Assembly (NCBI RefSeq): GCF_011388195.1
Contig: NZ_CP049990.1
Span: 1,860,001 to 1,924,000, forward strand
DNA length: 64,000 nucleotides
Source: Pusillimonas sp. DMV24BSW_D
Lineage (GTDB): Bacteria > Pseudomonadota > Gammaproteobacteria > Burkholderiales > Burkholderiaceae_B
Direction of reading: 5' to 3'
Shown: piece by piece, positions 1-9,992 of the stretch
Layout: every line of letters begins with the position of its first letter
How positions within the stretch are numbered: the first letter of the stretch is position 1
Translations under genes and position numbers: made by a program
The notes under the pieces: generated by a model
The model's input: the letters and a program-made list of their open reading frames with translations, nothing else
Told to the model about the DNA's origin: nothing
Database searches by the model: none

Positions 1-331
1 ACCCCGCCCCGAGTTTGGGCCTGGCGATACCGTTGTTGTTAACGTAAACGTGGTTGAAGGTAACCGCAAGCGTGTGCAGGCGTATGAAGGTGTTGTAATT
101 GCACGTCGCAACCGTGGTTTGAACTCTTCGTTCATCGTTCGTAAAATTTCTTCGGGTGAAGCGGTAGAGCGTACATTCCAGCTTTACTCTCCTCAAATTG
201 CTTCCATCGAAGTCAAGCGCCGCGGCGACGTTCGTCGTGCTAAACTTTACTACCTGCGTAACCGTTCGGGTAAATCGGCGCGTATTAAAGAAAAACTGGT
301 TCGCAAGGCAGACAAAAAAGCAGCTGAATAA
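1..331 (+). CDS. rplS: 50S ribosomal protein L19 (5' end outside window)
   Basis: This is the C-terminal part of ribosomal protein L19, which sits at the interface of the two ribosomal subunits. The reading frame is open from base 2, so the start codon lies upstream of the window; about 109 residues are visible of a protein usually 115-130 long. Recognisable L19 features are the stretch [15 protein letters not shown] followed by [18 protein letters not shown], and the basic C-terminus around [15 protein letters not shown] strong intrinsic terminator follows directly, so rplS ends its operon here, as is usual for rpsP-rimM-trmD-rplS. The identification is certain; only the start is missing. 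Confidence 0.97.
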   Translation, partial: PRPEFGPGDTVVVNVNVVEGNRKRVQAYEGVVIARRNRGLNSSFIVRKISSGEAVERTFQLYSPQIASIEVKRRGDVRRAKLYYLRNRSGKSARIKEKLVRKADKKAAE

Positions 332-355
332 GCACTTTTTCTGCTCCAGTTAAGC

Positions 356-387
356 AAAGGCACCCCGGGCGGTGCCTTTGTTTTTTT
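356..387 (+). terminator. Intrinsic terminator after rplS
   Basis: A perfect 9-bp stem, AAAGGCACC (356-364) with GGTGCCTTT (371-379), has a 6-base loop and is followed by G and seven T residues (381-387). It lies 25 bases after the rplS stop. A TTG codon at 386 inside the T-run is in frame with the next gene, but that makes it an unlikely start. Confidence 0.93.
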
Positions 388-394
388 GTGGTTT

Positions 395-1156
395 ATGTCG
401 CAAAATCCTTCCATTCCTCCCTGTCGAGTACGTCCTGTTGTCAAACTTTCGTTTGACCCGCAAGCTCAACCCGTGATTGCACCCAATGCTGTTTTGAGTC
501 CTTTGCCAGACTCTGCACTGCAGGCAGACTTCATTGCACAGGCATTCAATCGGAATATTGAGTGGCAGGTGGAACCGGTTTTTGCAAAAGATTTTTTGGT
601 TCATCGCGACCCCAAAACCGGTTTATTGTTGCCGGATCATTCCGGCATGATTCCGGCCGCTGTTTTTTTCCCCCTCATTCAACGTGAAAAAGGTTTGCAT
701 GTTTTGTTTACACGCAGAACGGACCACCTTACATCGCACGCCGGCCAGATCTGCTTTCCCGGGGGGCGAATTGAGTTGCATGATGCCGACGTCATTGCCG
801 CGGCGCTCAGGGAAACCCACGAAGAGGTGGGTATTGGGCCCGATCACATACAACTGATTGGAACGCAACCCGGTTTTATTACCTCTACCGGCTATACTAT
901 GCAGCCGGTTATCGGGTTGGTGAAGCCTGGCTTTGTGGTGCAGCCCGATCAATCGGAAGTTGCCGAGGTGTTTGAAGTGCCTTTGTCGTACTTAATGGAT
1001 CCACGGCAACATCAGCTTCACCAGGCAACATTACCCGACGGCCGTCAGCGTTTGTATTTTTCCATGCCCTGGAACAACTATTTTATTTGGGGCGCGACGG
1101 CGGCATTGGTGCGAAATTTCTATCATTATTTGGCCGCTGCACATAAACAGCTGTAA
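395..1156 (+). CDS. Nudix hydrolase, CoA pyrophosphatase (NudL-like)
   Basis: Probable coenzyme A pyrophosphatase that cleaves CoA or acyl-CoA into 3',5'-ADP and phosphopantetheine. Around residues 122-146 there is a full Nudix box, beginning GGRIELHD and ending RETHEEVGI, which supplies the metal-binding glutamates. Just before it lies the NudL-type signature LFTRRTDHLTSHAGQICFPG, which separates this family from other Nudix enzymes. An N-terminal extension of about 85 residues precedes the domain. The ATG at 395 is chosen because the upstream in-frame TTG at 386 lies in the rplS terminator. The gene converges on rsgA with only 19 bases between them. The substrate is inferred from the family. 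Confidence 0.85.
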   Translation: MSQNPSIPPCRVRPVVKLSFDPQAQPVIAPNAVLSPLPDSALQADFIAQAFNRNIEWQVEPVFAKDFLVHRDPKTGLLLPDHSGMIPAAVFFPLIQREKGLHVLFTRRTDHLTSHAGQICFPGGRIELHDADVIAAALRETHEEVGIGPDHIQLIGTQPGFITSTGYTMQPVIGLVKPGFVVQPDQSEVAEVFEVPLSYLMDPRQHQLHQATLPDGRQRLYFSMPWNNYFIWGATAALVRNFYHYLAAAHKQL

Positions 1157-1175
1157 AGGCCGTTATCTTTGGCTG

Positions 1176-2096
1176 CTAATACCGGCCTTGCGCCTCATTC
1201 TCGGCAAGCAGTCTTACGTACAGTGCGTGCCTTGAGGGTGGAATGGCACCGCTTTTTACCGCCTCCAGAATGGCACAGCCCGGCTCGTGGCGGTGGGAAC
1301 AGTTGTAGAACCGACATTGCCCTGTGTAGGGGGCGAACTCGGCGAACCCGGCTTCTATTTCGGTATTGCTCAGGTGATACAAGCCGAAGTTTTGAAAGCC
1401 GGGTGAATCAATTAAATGTCCGCCTTGGGGTAAATCGTATAAGCGTGTGCTGGTGGTGGTGTGTTTGCCCGCATCAAGGGCAATAGAATGGGCCTGGGTT
1501 TGCGCTTTTGCATTGGGAATAAGCGTGTTCAACAAAGTTGACTTACCCATACCGCTTTGCCCCAGTAGCAAACAGGTTTTATCGCGCAAATGCGGCAGCA
1601 AGGTTGCGTTGACCTGATCGGCGTTTAGCGCACTGAGCTCAATAACGGGTATGTCGAACGCTGAGAACGGTTTAAGGCGTTCACGTGCAGTCTTTAAATT
1701 TTCTTGTATATCAGCCTTATTCAGAATAATAAGGCAATGAATGCCGGCGGCTCGCGCGGCCACCAGGGCGCGACCCACCAGGTCGTCGGAGAAGGCAGGG
1801 GTGGTTGCTACGACGATAAGTAGCAGGTCGACGTTCGCTGCGAACTGTTTTGTGCGCATGTCGTCTGAGCGATACAGCAAATTACGGCGCTCGAGACGTT
1901 TGACGATCACCCCCTCTTCCTCGCCCTCCAGTTGAACGAGCACGTTGTCGCCAACGGCGGCATCGGTTTTCTTGCCTTTAGGGAAACAGGTGCGTTGGGT
2001 ACCATCAGTTAGCTCAATGGTGTAATGCCGCCCGTGCGCGCTGACGACCCGGCCACACACTTCTTTTTCATTCCCCATGACGTTCGGTTTGCGCAC
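1176..2096 (-). CDS. rsgA: Small ribosomal subunit biogenesis GTPase RsgA
   Basis: RsgA (YjeQ) is a GTPase that checks late maturation of the 30S subunit and helps release RbfA. The protein (306 aa) shows the circularly permuted GTPase order typical of the family: G4 NKAD at 126-129, then the P-loop GQSGMGKS at 179-186, then G3 DSPG at 230-233. An N-terminal OB-fold precedes it, and a zinc site follows with C261, C266, H268 and C274. The start used is a GTG directly after the TAA of the upstream M48 protease gene; an in-frame ATG at 2078 is possible and would shorten the protein by six residues. The junction suggests translational coupling with the protease gene. Confidence 0.95.
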   Translation of the reverse strand: MRKPNVMGNEKEVCGRVVSAHGRHYTIELTDGTQRTCFPKGKKTDAAVGDNVLVQLEGEEEGVIVKRLERRNLLYRSDDMRTKQFAANVDLLLIVVATTPAFSDDLVGRALVAARAAGIHCLIILNKADIQENLKTARERLKPFSAFDIPVIELSALNADQVNATLLPHLRDKTCLLLGQSGMGKSTLLNTLIPNAKAQTQAHSIALDAGKHTTTSTRLYDLPQGGHLIDSPGFQNFGLYHLSNTEIEAGFAEFAPYTGQCRFYNCSHRHEPGCAILEAVKSGAIPPSRHALYVRLLAENEAQGRY

Positions 2097-3350
2097 TTAA
2101 AGACCGTACTTCAGTTTTTGGATACGAATGGCCGCCGGCGGGTGGCTATCGTAGAAAGCGGAGTGGAGGGGGTCGGGGGTGAGCGTAGCCGCGTTATCGT
2201 CGTACAGTTTGACCAACGCCGATACCAATGCATCGGGGCTGGCTTGTTGGGCGGCGAAATGGTCGGCCTGGAATTCGTCGCGCCGCGACAGCAAACTGAG
2301 TAATGGCGTAACCCAGAATGTGAAAACGGGAACAACCAGGAAGAACAGTATCAATGCCAGCGCGTCGTTTGGTCGACCCAGTTGCGGAATAACACCCAGA
2401 TCGGTGTAAAACCAAACTTGTTGCGAGAGCCATCCCAATACCTGAAAGAAGATGAGGGCCAGGAGGAAACTTAGGGCCATGCGTTTAATAATATGCTTGA
2501 ACTTGAAGTGTCCCAGCTCATGCGCCAGTACGGCTTCGATTTCCTCGCCCGATAATTTTGAAAGCAATGTATCGAAAAACACAATGCGACGCGACTTGCC
2601 GAAGCCGGTGAAATACGCGTTGCCGTGTGCCGAACGCTTTGATCCGTCCATGACGAACAAGCCGTTGATCGCGAAGCCACAACGTTTCGCCAGATTATGA
2701 ATACGTTCAGCCAGTTCGGGGTTGTCCAGCGGGGTGAATTTGTTGAACAGCGGTGCGATAACGGTGGGGAATAGCCACATAATCGCCATGTTAAAAGCCA
2801 CCCAAATACCCCAGGCCCACCAATGCCAATTGGCGCCGGCATTGCCCATAACCCAAAGGACCAAGGCCGCCAGCGGCAGGCCCAGAATCAGGGTTACCAG
2901 TAATCCCTTCGCCAGGTCGCTGAAAAACAGGGCAGGTGTCATTCGGTTGAAGCCAAAACGTGCCTCAAGGCGAAATTTGCGCCATAAGGAAAAGGGCAGG
3001 TTGACCACCCCCATAATTAACACTACAGAGCCGATAAGTGCTAATTGACGCAGCATTTCATTCTCGATAAGGCGGGCCAGTTCAACATCCAGGAATTGCA
3101 AGCCGCCCAATAAGGTGAGCCCTATGAGAACGGCGGCGTCCACCAGGGTTTCCATCATGCTGACTTGGATCTTGCCGTGGGTGTAGTCGGCCGCTCGTTG
3201 GTGACTGCGCAGGCTGATACGGTCGGCAAATGCAGCCGGCACCTCGTTGCGATGTTGGTGAACATGGCGAATTTGACGCCAGCCCAACCAAAGGCGCGTC
3301 ACGATATCGGCAAACAGAAAGGCAACAAACAGAATGGTGAACATAGGCAC
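2097..3350 (-). CDS. M48 family membrane metallopeptidase (Ste24-like)
   Basis: Integral-membrane zinc protease of the M48 (Ste24/CAAX prenyl protease) family, 417 aa. The catalytic HExxH motif is HELGH at about residues 277-281, and the third zinc ligand is the glutamate of DEFQAD near residue 358. Hydrophobic helices lie at the N-terminus (residues 3-20), around 65-85, 105-120, 150-200 and 290-350, so it is a multi-pass protein. The fold and active site look complete. Bacterial members are thought to work in membrane protein quality control rather than prenyl processing, so the substrate is unknown. It is divergent from orn and probably co-transcribed with rsgA. Confidence 0.9.
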   Translation of the reverse strand: MPMFTILFVAFLFADIVTRLWLGWRQIRHVHQHRNEVPAAFADRISLRSHQRAADYTHGKIQVSMMETLVDAAVLIGLTLLGGLQFLDVELARLIENEMLRQLALIGSVVLIMGVVNLPFSLWRKFRLEARFGFNRMTPALFFSDLAKGLLVTLILGLPLAALVLWVMGNAGANWHWWAWGIWVAFNMAIMWLFPTVIAPLFNKFTPLDNPELAERIHNLAKRCGFAINGLFVMDGSKRSAHGNAYFTGFGKSRRIVFFDTLLSKLSGEEIEAVLAHELGHFKFKHIIKRMALSFLLALIFFQVLGWLSQQVWFYTDLGVIPQLGRPNDALALILFFLVVPVFTFWVTPLLSLLSRRDEFQADHFAAQQASPDALVSALVKLYDDNAATLTPDPLHSAFYDSHPPAAIRIQKLKYGL

Positions 3351-3391
3351 TGGACAGTTATGCGAAAATTGGTGTTTTAAGGGATGATTAT

Positions 3392-3958
3392 ATGGCGGTT
3401 AATAAAGAACAACGTTTAATCTGGCTCGACCTGGAAATGACGGGTCTCGATCCGGAAAAAGAGCGCATCATTGAAGCTGCGGTGGTGATTACGGAGCCCG
3501 ATCTTACCTTGGTGGCGGAAGGGCCGGTCATGGTGATCCACCAGAGCAATGAAATTCTGGATGCGATGGACAAATGGAACACATCGACCCACGGCCGTAC
3601 CGGCTTGACCGACAAAGTCAAGGCCTCGACCATCACGGAACAAGAAGCCGAAGAGACCTTGTTGAAATTTTTGGCGCAACATGTGCCGGCCGGAAAATCA
3701 CCACTGTGCGGCAACACTGTTGGCCAGGACCGCCGTTTTTTAGTGAAGTACATGCCGCGGCTGGAGGCTTTCTTCCATTATCGCAACCTCGACGTGAGTA
3801 CTTTGAAAGAGCTGGCCTTACGTTGGAGGCCTGAAGTGTACAAAAGTTTCGTTAAACAAAGCCGTCACGAGGCGTTGGCCGATATTTACGAATCAATCGA
3901 TGAACTTAAACACTATCGTGAACATTTTCTTAAACTGGATACCTCTGCTGCCTCATGA
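3392..3958 (+). CDS. orn: Oligoribonuclease
   Basis: Orn is a 3'-5' exoribonuclease that finishes RNA decay by hydrolysing very short oligoribonucleotides, and pGpG from cyclic-di-GMP turnover in many bacteria. The 188-residue protein has the DEDD-fold start [18 protein letters not shown], where D and E bind the metals; the later motif runs [14 protein letters not shown] near the C-terminus. Length matches the family (about 180). A possible ribosome-binding site AAGGGA lies about 8 bases before the ATG. The stop overlaps the ATG of the next gene by four bases (ATGA), so orn and the paaG-like gene are probably one transcript. Confidence 0.97.
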   Translation: MAVNKEQRLIWLDLEMTGLDPEKERIIEAAVVITEPDLTLVAEGPVMVIHQSNEILDAMDKWNTSTHGRTGLTDKVKASTITEQEAEETLLKFLAQHVPAGKSPLCGNTVGQDRRFLVKYMPRLEAFFHYRNLDVSTLKELALRWRPEVYKSFVKQSRHEALADIYESIDELKHYREHFLKLDTSAAS

Positions 3959-4764
3959 GTGACACAACTATTTCTCTTTCCGACAGCAGCGTGCTGTTGT
4001 CGATTCAGAACGGCATCGCGCGCATTACGCTGAATCGCCCCGACAAGCTCAACAGCTTCACGGCACAAATGCATGAGGCGATGCGTGAAGCCATGACACA
4101 CGTTGAAAACCAAACTCCGCGGGTCTTGGTTATTACCGGCGCGGGGCGAGGTTTTTGCGCTGGGCAGGATCTATCTGCGCGTGTCGCCAAACCGGGTCAG
4201 GCACGGGTGGACTTGGGTGAAAGTATCGAGAAGAACTACGGCCCGCTGGTTAAACGCTTGCGCGCATTACCCATGCCGGTCGTGGTGGGTGTCAACGGGG
4301 TTGCCGCCGGTGCCGGAGCGAATCTTGCCTTGGCGGGCGATATTGTTATTGCGCGCGAATCGGCTGTCTTCATCGAGCCGTTTTGTCGGCTGGGCTTGTT
4401 GCCCGACACGGGCGGCACTTATGCCTTACCGCGTTTGGTGGGGTCGGCCCGGGCTATGGGCATGGCGTTGTTGGGCGAGAAAATAAGCGCCCGCAAAGCC
4501 GAGCAATGGGGGCTTATTTGGGAGTGCGTTGCCGACGACGCGTTCGAAGGTCGCCTGAATGAATTGGCACAACACTTTTCAACTGCACCCACGAAGGGGT
4601 TGGCGGCGGCTAAACACGCGCTGAACCAAAGCCTGGGTCATACTCTGGCTGAACAATTGGATCTGGAGCGTGATTTAATGCGTGATTTGGGTTACAGCGA
4701 CGATTACGCCGAAGGTGTTGCAGCGTTTATGGAAAAACGCACGCCGGTGTTCAAGGGGCGTTAA
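3955..4764 (+). CDS. Enoyl-CoA hydratase/isomerase, PaaG-like
   Basis: Crotonase-superfamily protein of 269 aa, closest by eye to PaaG, the 1,2-epoxyphenylacetyl-CoA isomerase. The oxyanion-hole segment GFCAGQDLS is near residues 62-70, and [16 protein letters not shown] near 144-159 carries the aspartate that PaaG uses instead of a second glutamate. No other phenylacetate (paa) genes are present in the window, so a role in another CoA-ester pathway is possible. It overlaps orn by four bases, and acpS starts two bases after its stop, which suggests a small operon. Confidence 0.82.
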   Translation: MSDTTISLSDSSVLLSIQNGIARITLNRPDKLNSFTAQMHEAMREAMTHVENQTPRVLVITGAGRGFCAGQDLSARVAKPGQARVDLGESIEKNYGPLVKRLRALPMPVVVGVNGVAAGAGANLALAGDIVIARESAVFIEPFCRLGLLPDTGGTYALPRLVGSARAMGMALLGEKISARKAEQWGLIWECVADDAFEGRLNELAQHFSTAPTKGLAAAKHALNQSLGHTLAEQLDLERDLMRDLGYSDDYAEGVAAFMEKRTPVFKGR

Positions 4765-4765
4765 T

Positions 4766-5185
4766 ATGCTGCCGAGCATGCCGGGTGCGGTGGCCGGTAT
4801 AGGTACCGATATTGCCGTTGTCAGCCGTTTCGAGGCGGCTTTTAAGCGGTTTGGTTTACGTTTCGCCCAGCGCATTTTGGGCCCGGGCGAATTGCAGGTT
4901 TTCGAACGCCGGCGCGCGCGTGATCCGGCGCGGGGAACCCGTTATCTGGCCACGCGGTTTGCCGCCAAAGAAGCCTTCTCCAAAGCGATCGGGCTGGGTT
5001 TGCATAGCCCCATGAGCTGGACGCGTATGGAAACCCTGAACGCACCAGGCGGCAAGCCGCAAGTGAAGCTGAACGGTATATTGGCCGATTGGTACGCCGA
5101 GCGCTTTGGTGCCGCACATGTTTCCGTGAGCGATGAGAAAGATATGGTGATTGCATTTGTTTTGGTAGAGTCAAAGTCGGCCTGA
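4766..5185 (+). CDS. acpS: Holo-[acyl-carrier-protein] synthase
   Basis: AcpS transfers 4'-phosphopantetheine from CoA to the serine of acyl carrier protein, making it active for fatty acid synthesis. The protein is 139 aa. It has the family start [15 protein letters not shown] with the metal-binding aspartate, and the second motif [15 protein letters not shown] with the catalytic glutamate. The ATG at 4766 is chosen because a good Shine-Dalgarno sequence, AAGGGG, lies about 8 bases upstream and because the longer open frame would run deep into the paaG-like gene. A second ATG at 4778 is also possible. nagZ follows after 17 bases. Confidence 0.94.
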   Translation: MLPSMPGAVAGIGTDIAVVSRFEAAFKRFGLRFAQRILGPGELQVFERRRARDPARGTRYLATRFAAKEAFSKAIGLGLHSPMSWTRMETLNAPGGKPQVKLNGILADWYAERFGAAHVSVSDEKDMVIAFVLVESKSA

Positions 5186-5202
5186 GCGGCCAAGGGAGCA
5201 TT

Positions 5203-6249
5203 ATGGTTGCGGTGTTGCCGCCTGGCCAGGTCATGGTCGATGTAGAAGGATTGAGTCTTGAGCCTCACGAAGTAGCGCGTTTGCGTCATCCGCATGTAGG
5301 CGGCGTTATCCTTTTTGCGCGTAACTTTGAAAGTCGAACGCAACTCACGCAGTTGTGCGCCGAGATTCACGCGGTACGCGACGAACCCTTGCTTATTGCG
5401 GTTGACCACGAAGGTGGGCGTGTTCAGCGTTTCAAGTCCGATGGCTTTACGCCTCTGCCGTGTATGCGCCGCTTTGGTGAAATCTGGGAGGATGACTCTT
5501 TGGCAGCCATGCGCCTGGCGACCGAAACGGGTTATGTATTGGGTGCTGAACTGCGTGCGTGCGGTGTTGATTTAAGTTTCACGCCGGTACTCGATCTGGA
5601 TTACGGCCAGAGCTCCGTGATTGGCGATCGTGCTTTTCATCGTGAGCCCCAGGTTGTGGCTATGTTGGCACGCGCTTTGATTCAGGGGCTGATGCTGGCC
5701 GGCATGGCGGCATGCGGCAAGCATTTTCCCGGCCATGGCTATGTGGCGGCTGACTCGCACCACGAGATTCCGGTTGACGACCGCTCGCTTGAGGAAATCA
5801 TGCGTGAAGATGCCGCCCCTTATGGATGGCTGGGCGACATGGTGTTGCCTTCGGTGATGCCCGCCCATGTTATTTATCCGAAGGTTGATGCGCATCCGGC
5901 CGGATTTTCCCGTTACTGGATTCAGCATATTTTACGTGAGCAGCTCGGCTACGAAGGGGTGGTGTTTTCCGACGATTTAACGATGGAAGGCGCTTCGGTT
6001 GCGGGTGATATTCTGGCGCGTGCGCAAGCGGCGTTGGGGGCAGGATGCGATATGGTGCTGGTGTGCAATCGTCCCGATTTGGCCGACACGCTTTTACAGC
6101 AGCTTGAGCAGCCTGAAAATCATGCCGAGGCGGTTGCCCGCATTCGTCAACTAGCGCCGCGCTTTGCGTGTGCCAATTGGGATGCCTTACAAAATCAGTC
6201 ACGATATCAGTATGCCCGAGACCTTCAATCTGAAATCATTTCTGGCTGA
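5203..6249 (+). CDS. nagZ: Beta-N-acetylhexosaminidase NagZ
   Basis: Cytoplasmic glycoside hydrolase family 3 enzyme that removes N-acetylglucosamine from anhydromuropeptides during cell-wall recycling. The 348-residue protein shows the GH3 NagZ pattern: [11 protein letters not shown] near residues 67-77, [16 protein letters not shown] near 173-188 with the catalytic histidine loop, and [10 protein letters not shown] near 249-258 with the nucleophile aspartate. A clear Shine-Dalgarno, AAGGGAG, lies 5-6 bases before the ATG. Its 3' end overlaps the chosen uvrC start by 38 bases in another frame. Confidence 0.95.
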   Translation: MVAVLPPGQVMVDVEGLSLEPHEVARLRHPHVGGVILFARNFESRTQLTQLCAEIHAVRDEPLLIAVDHEGGRVQRFKSDGFTPLPCMRRFGEIWEDDSLAAMRLATETGYVLGAELRACGVDLSFTPVLDLDYGQSSVIGDRAFHREPQVVAMLARALIQGLMLAGMAACGKHFPGHGYVAADSHHEIPVDDRSLEEIMREDAAPYGWLGDMVLPSVMPAHVIYPKVDAHPAGFSRYWIQHILREQLGYEGVVFSDDLTMEGASVAGDILARAQAALGAGCDMVLVCNRPDLADTLLQQLEQPENHAEAVARIRQLAPRFACANWDALQNQSRYQYARDLQSEIISG

Positions 6250-8035
6250 TCTCCCCCATTTGCCGGGCGTGTATCGTCATTTGGATGAAAATGACGAGGT
6301 CTTGTATGTAGGCAAGGCGCGCGATCTTAAAAAGCGGGTTTCGTCTTATTTCCAGAAGAATCTGTCGAGCCCGCGTATCGCCCACATGGTGGCGCGGGTT
6401 AAACGGGTTGAAGTCACGGTTACGCGCACGGAAGCCGAAGCGTTGTTGTTGGAAAACAATTTAATCAAACGTTTGCGGCCCCGCTATAACATTCTTTTTC
6501 GCGATGACAAATCGTATCCCTATTTGCAAATTACCGGGCATGAAGCGCCCCGCATTGCTTACTACAGGGGCACCACAAGCGGCAAGGGGCGGTATTTCGG
6601 GCCTTATCCGAACTCGTGGGCTGTGCGCGAGACTATCCAGATTTTGCAGCGGGTGTTCCGTTTACGCACTTGTGAAGACAGCGTGTATGCGCATCGGTCG
6701 CGCCCTTGTTTGTTGCATCAAATTGGTCGGTGTTCGGCACCGTGCGTGGGCGTGATTTCCATTAAAGACTATCAGCATGATGTTGATCGTGCGGTACGAT
6801 TTCTTGATGGGCAAGCCGGTGAGGTGATGCGCGACATGGAAGGGCGCATGCAAGAGGCGTCCGAGCGCCTGGCGTTTGAAGAGGCCGCCGTTTTGCGAGA
6901 CCAAATGGCGGCATTGGCCAGTGTTCTGCAGCAACAAACTATGGAGAAAATCGGCGATGAGGATGCCGATATTATTGCCGTGGCCATTGCCGGAGGGCGA
7001 GTTTGCGTGAATCTGGCTATGGTGCGTGGCGGACGTCACTTAGGCGATAAAGCTTTTTTCCCAACGCACACGCAGGACGATGAGCCGGGTGAAATTTTGT
7101 CGGCATTTGTGGCGCAACATTATCTTGATAGTCCTTTACCCCCCTTGTTGATTTGTTCCCATGCGTTATCTGATAGCGATTTGGTTGCATTGCTGCAGGA
7201 GCAGTTGGGCGTGCGTACCCGAGTGCTGACACGGCCGCAAGCCATGCGTCGATCATGGTTGGAACAGGCCCAGAAGAATGCGCAAATGGCACTGGCCCGT
7301 ATGCTCACGGAGTCGGGCGCTCGTGTAACACGAACCCGTGCCCTGGCTGAAGCCCTGGGGCTGGAAACCGACGAAACCGCATTGGACGCTTTGTATATTG
7401 AGTGTTTTGATATTAGTCATACTGCCGGTGAGGCCACGCAAGCGTCTTGTGTGGTGTTCAAACATCACGAAATGCAAACCTCTTTATATCGTCGCTATAA
7501 CATTGCCGGAGTCGCGCCGGGCGACGACTACGCGGCAATGCGGCAGGTTTTAACGCGCCGGTTTTCACGTGTTGCCGATGGGCAGGCGCCCATGCCGTCT
7601 TTGGTACTGGTCGACGGCGGTAAAGGCCAAGTCAGCATTGCGCGACAAGTATTTGCCGAACTCGGTCTGGATATTTCCACTTTGGTGGGCGTGGCGAAAG
7701 GTGAGGGTCGTCGTGTGGGTTTGGAAACGTTGGTTTTTGCCGACGATCGGGAACCGGTTGCATTGGGGAAAGAGTCGGCGGCGTTAATGCTTATTGCGCA
7801 GATTCGCGATGAGGCTCATCGTTTTGCGATTACCGGAATGCGGGCCCAGCGGGCCAAGGCCCGCAATGTTTCACGGTTGGAGCAAATTGAAGGTGTCGGC
7901 GCTAAACGCCGCCAGAAGTTGTTGGCGCGTTTTGGCGGGCTGTCGGGCGTGGCGGCAGCCAGCATCGACGACTTATGCCAGGTGGATGGTATTTCAGCCG
8001 AATTGGCCGAGCGCATCTATTATGCGCTGCGATAA
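6212..8035 (+). CDS. uvrC: Excinuclease ABC subunit C
   Basis: UvrC is the nuclease of nucleotide excision repair; it makes both cuts around a lesion marked by UvrA and UvrB. The 607-residue protein has the N-terminal GIY-YIG domain ([17 protein letters not shown] then [12 protein letters not shown]), the UVR domain near residues 200-235, the RNase H-like C-terminal nuclease ([13 protein letters not shown]) and a final helix-hairpin-helix pair ([20 protein letters not shown]). The ATG at 6212 gives [15 protein letters not shown], which matches the family start and length (E. coli about 610); an earlier frame start at 6164 would add 16 unlikely residues. Confidence 0.97.
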   Translation: MPETFNLKSFLADLPHLPGVYRHLDENDEVLYVGKARDLKKRVSSYFQKNLSSPRIAHMVARVKRVEVTVTRTEAEALLLENNLIKRLRPRYNILFRDDKSYPYLQITGHEAPRIAYYRGTTSGKGRYFGPYPNSWAVRETIQILQRVFRLRTCEDSVYAHRSRPCLLHQIGRCSAPCVGVISIKDYQHDVDRAVRFLDGQAGEVMRDMEGRMQEASERLAFEEAAVLRDQMAALASVLQQQTMEKIGDEDADIIAVAIAGGRVCVNLAMVRGGRHLGDKAFFPTHTQDDEPGEILSAFVAQHYLDSPLPPLLICSHALSDSDLVALLQEQLGVRTRVLTRPQAMRRSWLEQAQKNAQMALARMLTESGARVTRTRALAEALGLETDETALDALYIECFDISHTAGEATQASCVVFKHHEMQTSLYRRYNIAGVAPGDDYAAMRQVLTRRFSRVADGQAPMPSLVLVDGGKGQVSIARQVFAELGLDISTLVGVAKGEGRRVGLETLVFADDREPVALGKESAALMLIAQIRDEAHRFAITGMRAQRAKARNVSRLEQIEGVGAKRRQKLLARFGGLSGVAAASIDDLCQVDGISAELAERIYYALR

Positions 8036-8050
8036 GTTAGTATTACGACT

Positions 8051-8626
8051 ATGCCATTGAACACACCGATGATTCTGACCTGGCTGCGGATTGCGTTGAT
8101 CCCGCTGGTCGTTGCGCTGTTTTACCTTCCTGCCGGATGGTTGGGGGGAGAGGCATTGCGTGACACGCTGGCCGCCTCGGCATTTATTGTGGCGGCGTTA
8201 ACCGATTGGTTCGATGGCTGGCTGGCCCGGCGGTGGAACCAAACTTCGGCGTTCGGCGCATTTCTCGACCCGGTCGCCGATAAGCTCATGGTGTGCGCGG
8301 CTTTGCTCGTGCTGCTCGATTTGCAACGGGTTGATATTTTCATTGCGCTTATTATTATCGGCCGTGAAATCACTATTTCGGCCCTGCGTGAATGGATGGC
8401 ACAAATTGGCGCCAGCGGCAGTGTGGCGGTACACTGGCTGGGTAAGTTTAAAACAGCTGCGCAAATGGTGGCGATTCCCTGTTTGTTGTATGGTCAGTCT
8501 TTGTTCGGGGTGTCATCCATGCAGGTAGGCAGTATACTGATCATAGTTGCGGCCATTCTCACCGTATGGTCCATGTTTTATTACCTGCGCCGCGCCTGGC
8601 CGCAAATCCGGGAGCGCGCTTCCTGA
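8051..8626 (+). CDS. pgsA: CDP-diacylglycerol-glycerol-3-phosphate 3-phosphatidyltransferase
   Basis: PgsA makes phosphatidylglycerol phosphate, the committed step to phosphatidylglycerol and cardiolipin, in the inner membrane. The 191-residue protein has the CDP-alcohol phosphatidyltransferase signature from DWFDGWLAR through GAFLDPVADK near residues 56-80, with the conserved aspartates. Four or more membrane helices are visible. It follows uvrC by 15 bases, the classical uvrC-pgsA arrangement. The tRNA that often follows pgsA in other proteobacteria is absent here. Confidence 0.95.
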   Translation: MPLNTPMILTWLRIALIPLVVALFYLPAGWLGGEALRDTLAASAFIVAALTDWFDGWLARRWNQTSAFGAFLDPVADKLMVCAALLVLLDLQRVDIFIALIIIGREITISALREWMAQIGASGSVAVHWLGKFKTAAQMVAIPCLLYGQSLFGVSSMQVGSILIIVAAILTVWSMFYYLRRAWPQIRERAS

Positions 8627-8674
8627 GCCTGCCACGCATCGTTGCAGCAGGCGTTTAGCCGAATGTAGAAGATT

Positions 8675-9967
8675 ATGGTTGCCACTACCGTCGAAGATAT
8701 TCCCGATAGCCCCCAGGTTCAAAAAAACGATTGGAAAATCATTAGCTTGATTGGCGCCGCACACGCCGGTTCGCACTTTTTTCAATTGGTTCTCCCAACC
8801 TTGTTTTTGTCTCTGGCCAATGAGTTCGGTTTCAGCTACAGCCAGTTGGGCTTGCTGGTGTCCGTCTTCTTCATCACGTCGGGTGTGGGCCAGGCGTCGT
8901 CCGGTTTTATTGTCGACCGTATCGGGCCCGCACCGGTCTTGCATTTTGGCTTGGCTTGTTTCGTGTTGTCCGGCGTACTTATCGGGTTTTCGAACGGTTA
9001 CGCCTTATTGCTTTTGGCGGCCTTTATTGGCGGGGTCGGCAATTCTGTTTTCCATCCGGTCGATTATTCCATTATTAACCACCGCGTAAGCCGCTATCGT
9101 TTGGGCCACGCATACAGTACGCACGGGTTCACGGGGAACTTGGGTTGGGCGCTTACCCCGGTGTTTATGTCGGCGTTAATTTATGTGGCCGATTGGCGTG
9201 TTGCTACTTTTGGTGCGGCGGCTTTGCTGGGTGTCATTTTGGTTGTTGTCTGGTTGGGGCGTGACCTGCTTTCGGGGCGAAATATTGTCGGGCGTAAAAT
9301 CAGCGCGCCTGTCGATCATAAAGGCGACCCGGCATCCTTGGCGTCGAAATCGGTCGCCGAAACCTTTGTGACTTTAATTAAGCAGCCTGTTTTATGGGGT
9401 GCGTTCTTTTTCTTCACGTGCTCAACCATGTCGCTTTCAGCAGTGCAAAGCTTTACCATTCCCATGCTTGGGCAGGTATACGGTATTGATAAAGTCTTGG
9501 CCGGCACGGCTTTGTCGGGCTATATGCTGGCGTCTGCGGCCGGCATGATTGCCGGGGGTTTTCTGGTTGGCGCAAGCCGCCGCAATGAAATGACGGTGGC
9601 CGGGTCTTTGATTCTTGCCGGCCTCATTCTGGTGTTGCTGGCGTCGGGTATGTTGCATCCCTGGCTGGCCATTGTCATGGTCGGGTTAGGTGGTTTTTGC
9701 GCCGGTATTGCTGCGCCGTCGCGCGACATGCTGGTGCGCAGCGTGACGCCCAAAGGGGCAACCGGCACGGTATACGGGTTGGTGTATTCAGGCATGGATG
9801 TTGGTGCATCCATTGGCCCGGTTGTATTCGGTATTCTACTCGACGCCGGGTTCCGTCAGGGCCCGTGGGTGGGTGCTGCTATTACGTTCGCGCTTGCTGC
9901 GGTGGTTGCCTTGGTTATCGGCCATACGGTTGCACAGCGCAAAGCCACCGGGGCGGCGCCCGCATAA
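8675..9967 (+). CDS. MFS transporter, fosmidomycin-resistance (Fsr)-like
   Basis: Major facilitator superfamily protein of 430 aa with about 12 hydrophobic helices. The first helix region HFFQLVLPTLFLSLANEF, the segment SYSQLGLLVSVFF, and VGNSVFHPVDYSI with its FHP motif resemble the Fsr subfamily, whose members export fosmidomycin and other small compounds. The loop FIVDRIGPAPV corresponds to the conserved MFS loop between helices 2 and 3. The substrate cannot be read from the sequence. It stands 48 bases after pgsA and converges on queF. Confidence 0.8.
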   Translation: MVATTVEDIPDSPQVQKNDWKIISLIGAAHAGSHFFQLVLPTLFLSLANEFGFSYSQLGLLVSVFFITSGVGQASSGFIVDRIGPAPVLHFGLACFVLSGVLIGFSNGYALLLLAAFIGGVGNSVFHPVDYSIINHRVSRYRLGHAYSTHGFTGNLGWALTPVFMSALIYVADWRVATFGAAALLGVILVVVWLGRDLLSGRNIVGRKISAPVDHKGDPASLASKSVAETFVTLIKQPVLWGAFFFFTCSTMSLSAVQSFTIPMLGQVYGIDKVLAGTALSGYMLASAAGMIAGGFLVGASRRNEMTVAGSLILAGLILVLLASGMLHPWLAIVMVGLGGFCAGIAAPSRDMLVRSVTPKGATGTVYGLVYSGMDVGASIGPVVFGILLDAGFRQGPWVGAAITFALAAVVALVIGHTVAQRKATGAAPA

Positions 9968-9992
9968 CCACCGCCTGGTTCTGTCTTAAAAC

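Noticed and set aside
3955-4764. Phenylacetate degradation locus
   Set aside because: Only one paaG-like gene is present. Its coupling to orn and acpS and the lack of other paa genes do not support a pathway locus.
8627-8674. Possible tRNA after pgsA
   Set aside because: In other proteobacteria a tRNA often follows pgsA, but no cloverleaf or TTCGA-type T-loop can be built from these 48 bases.
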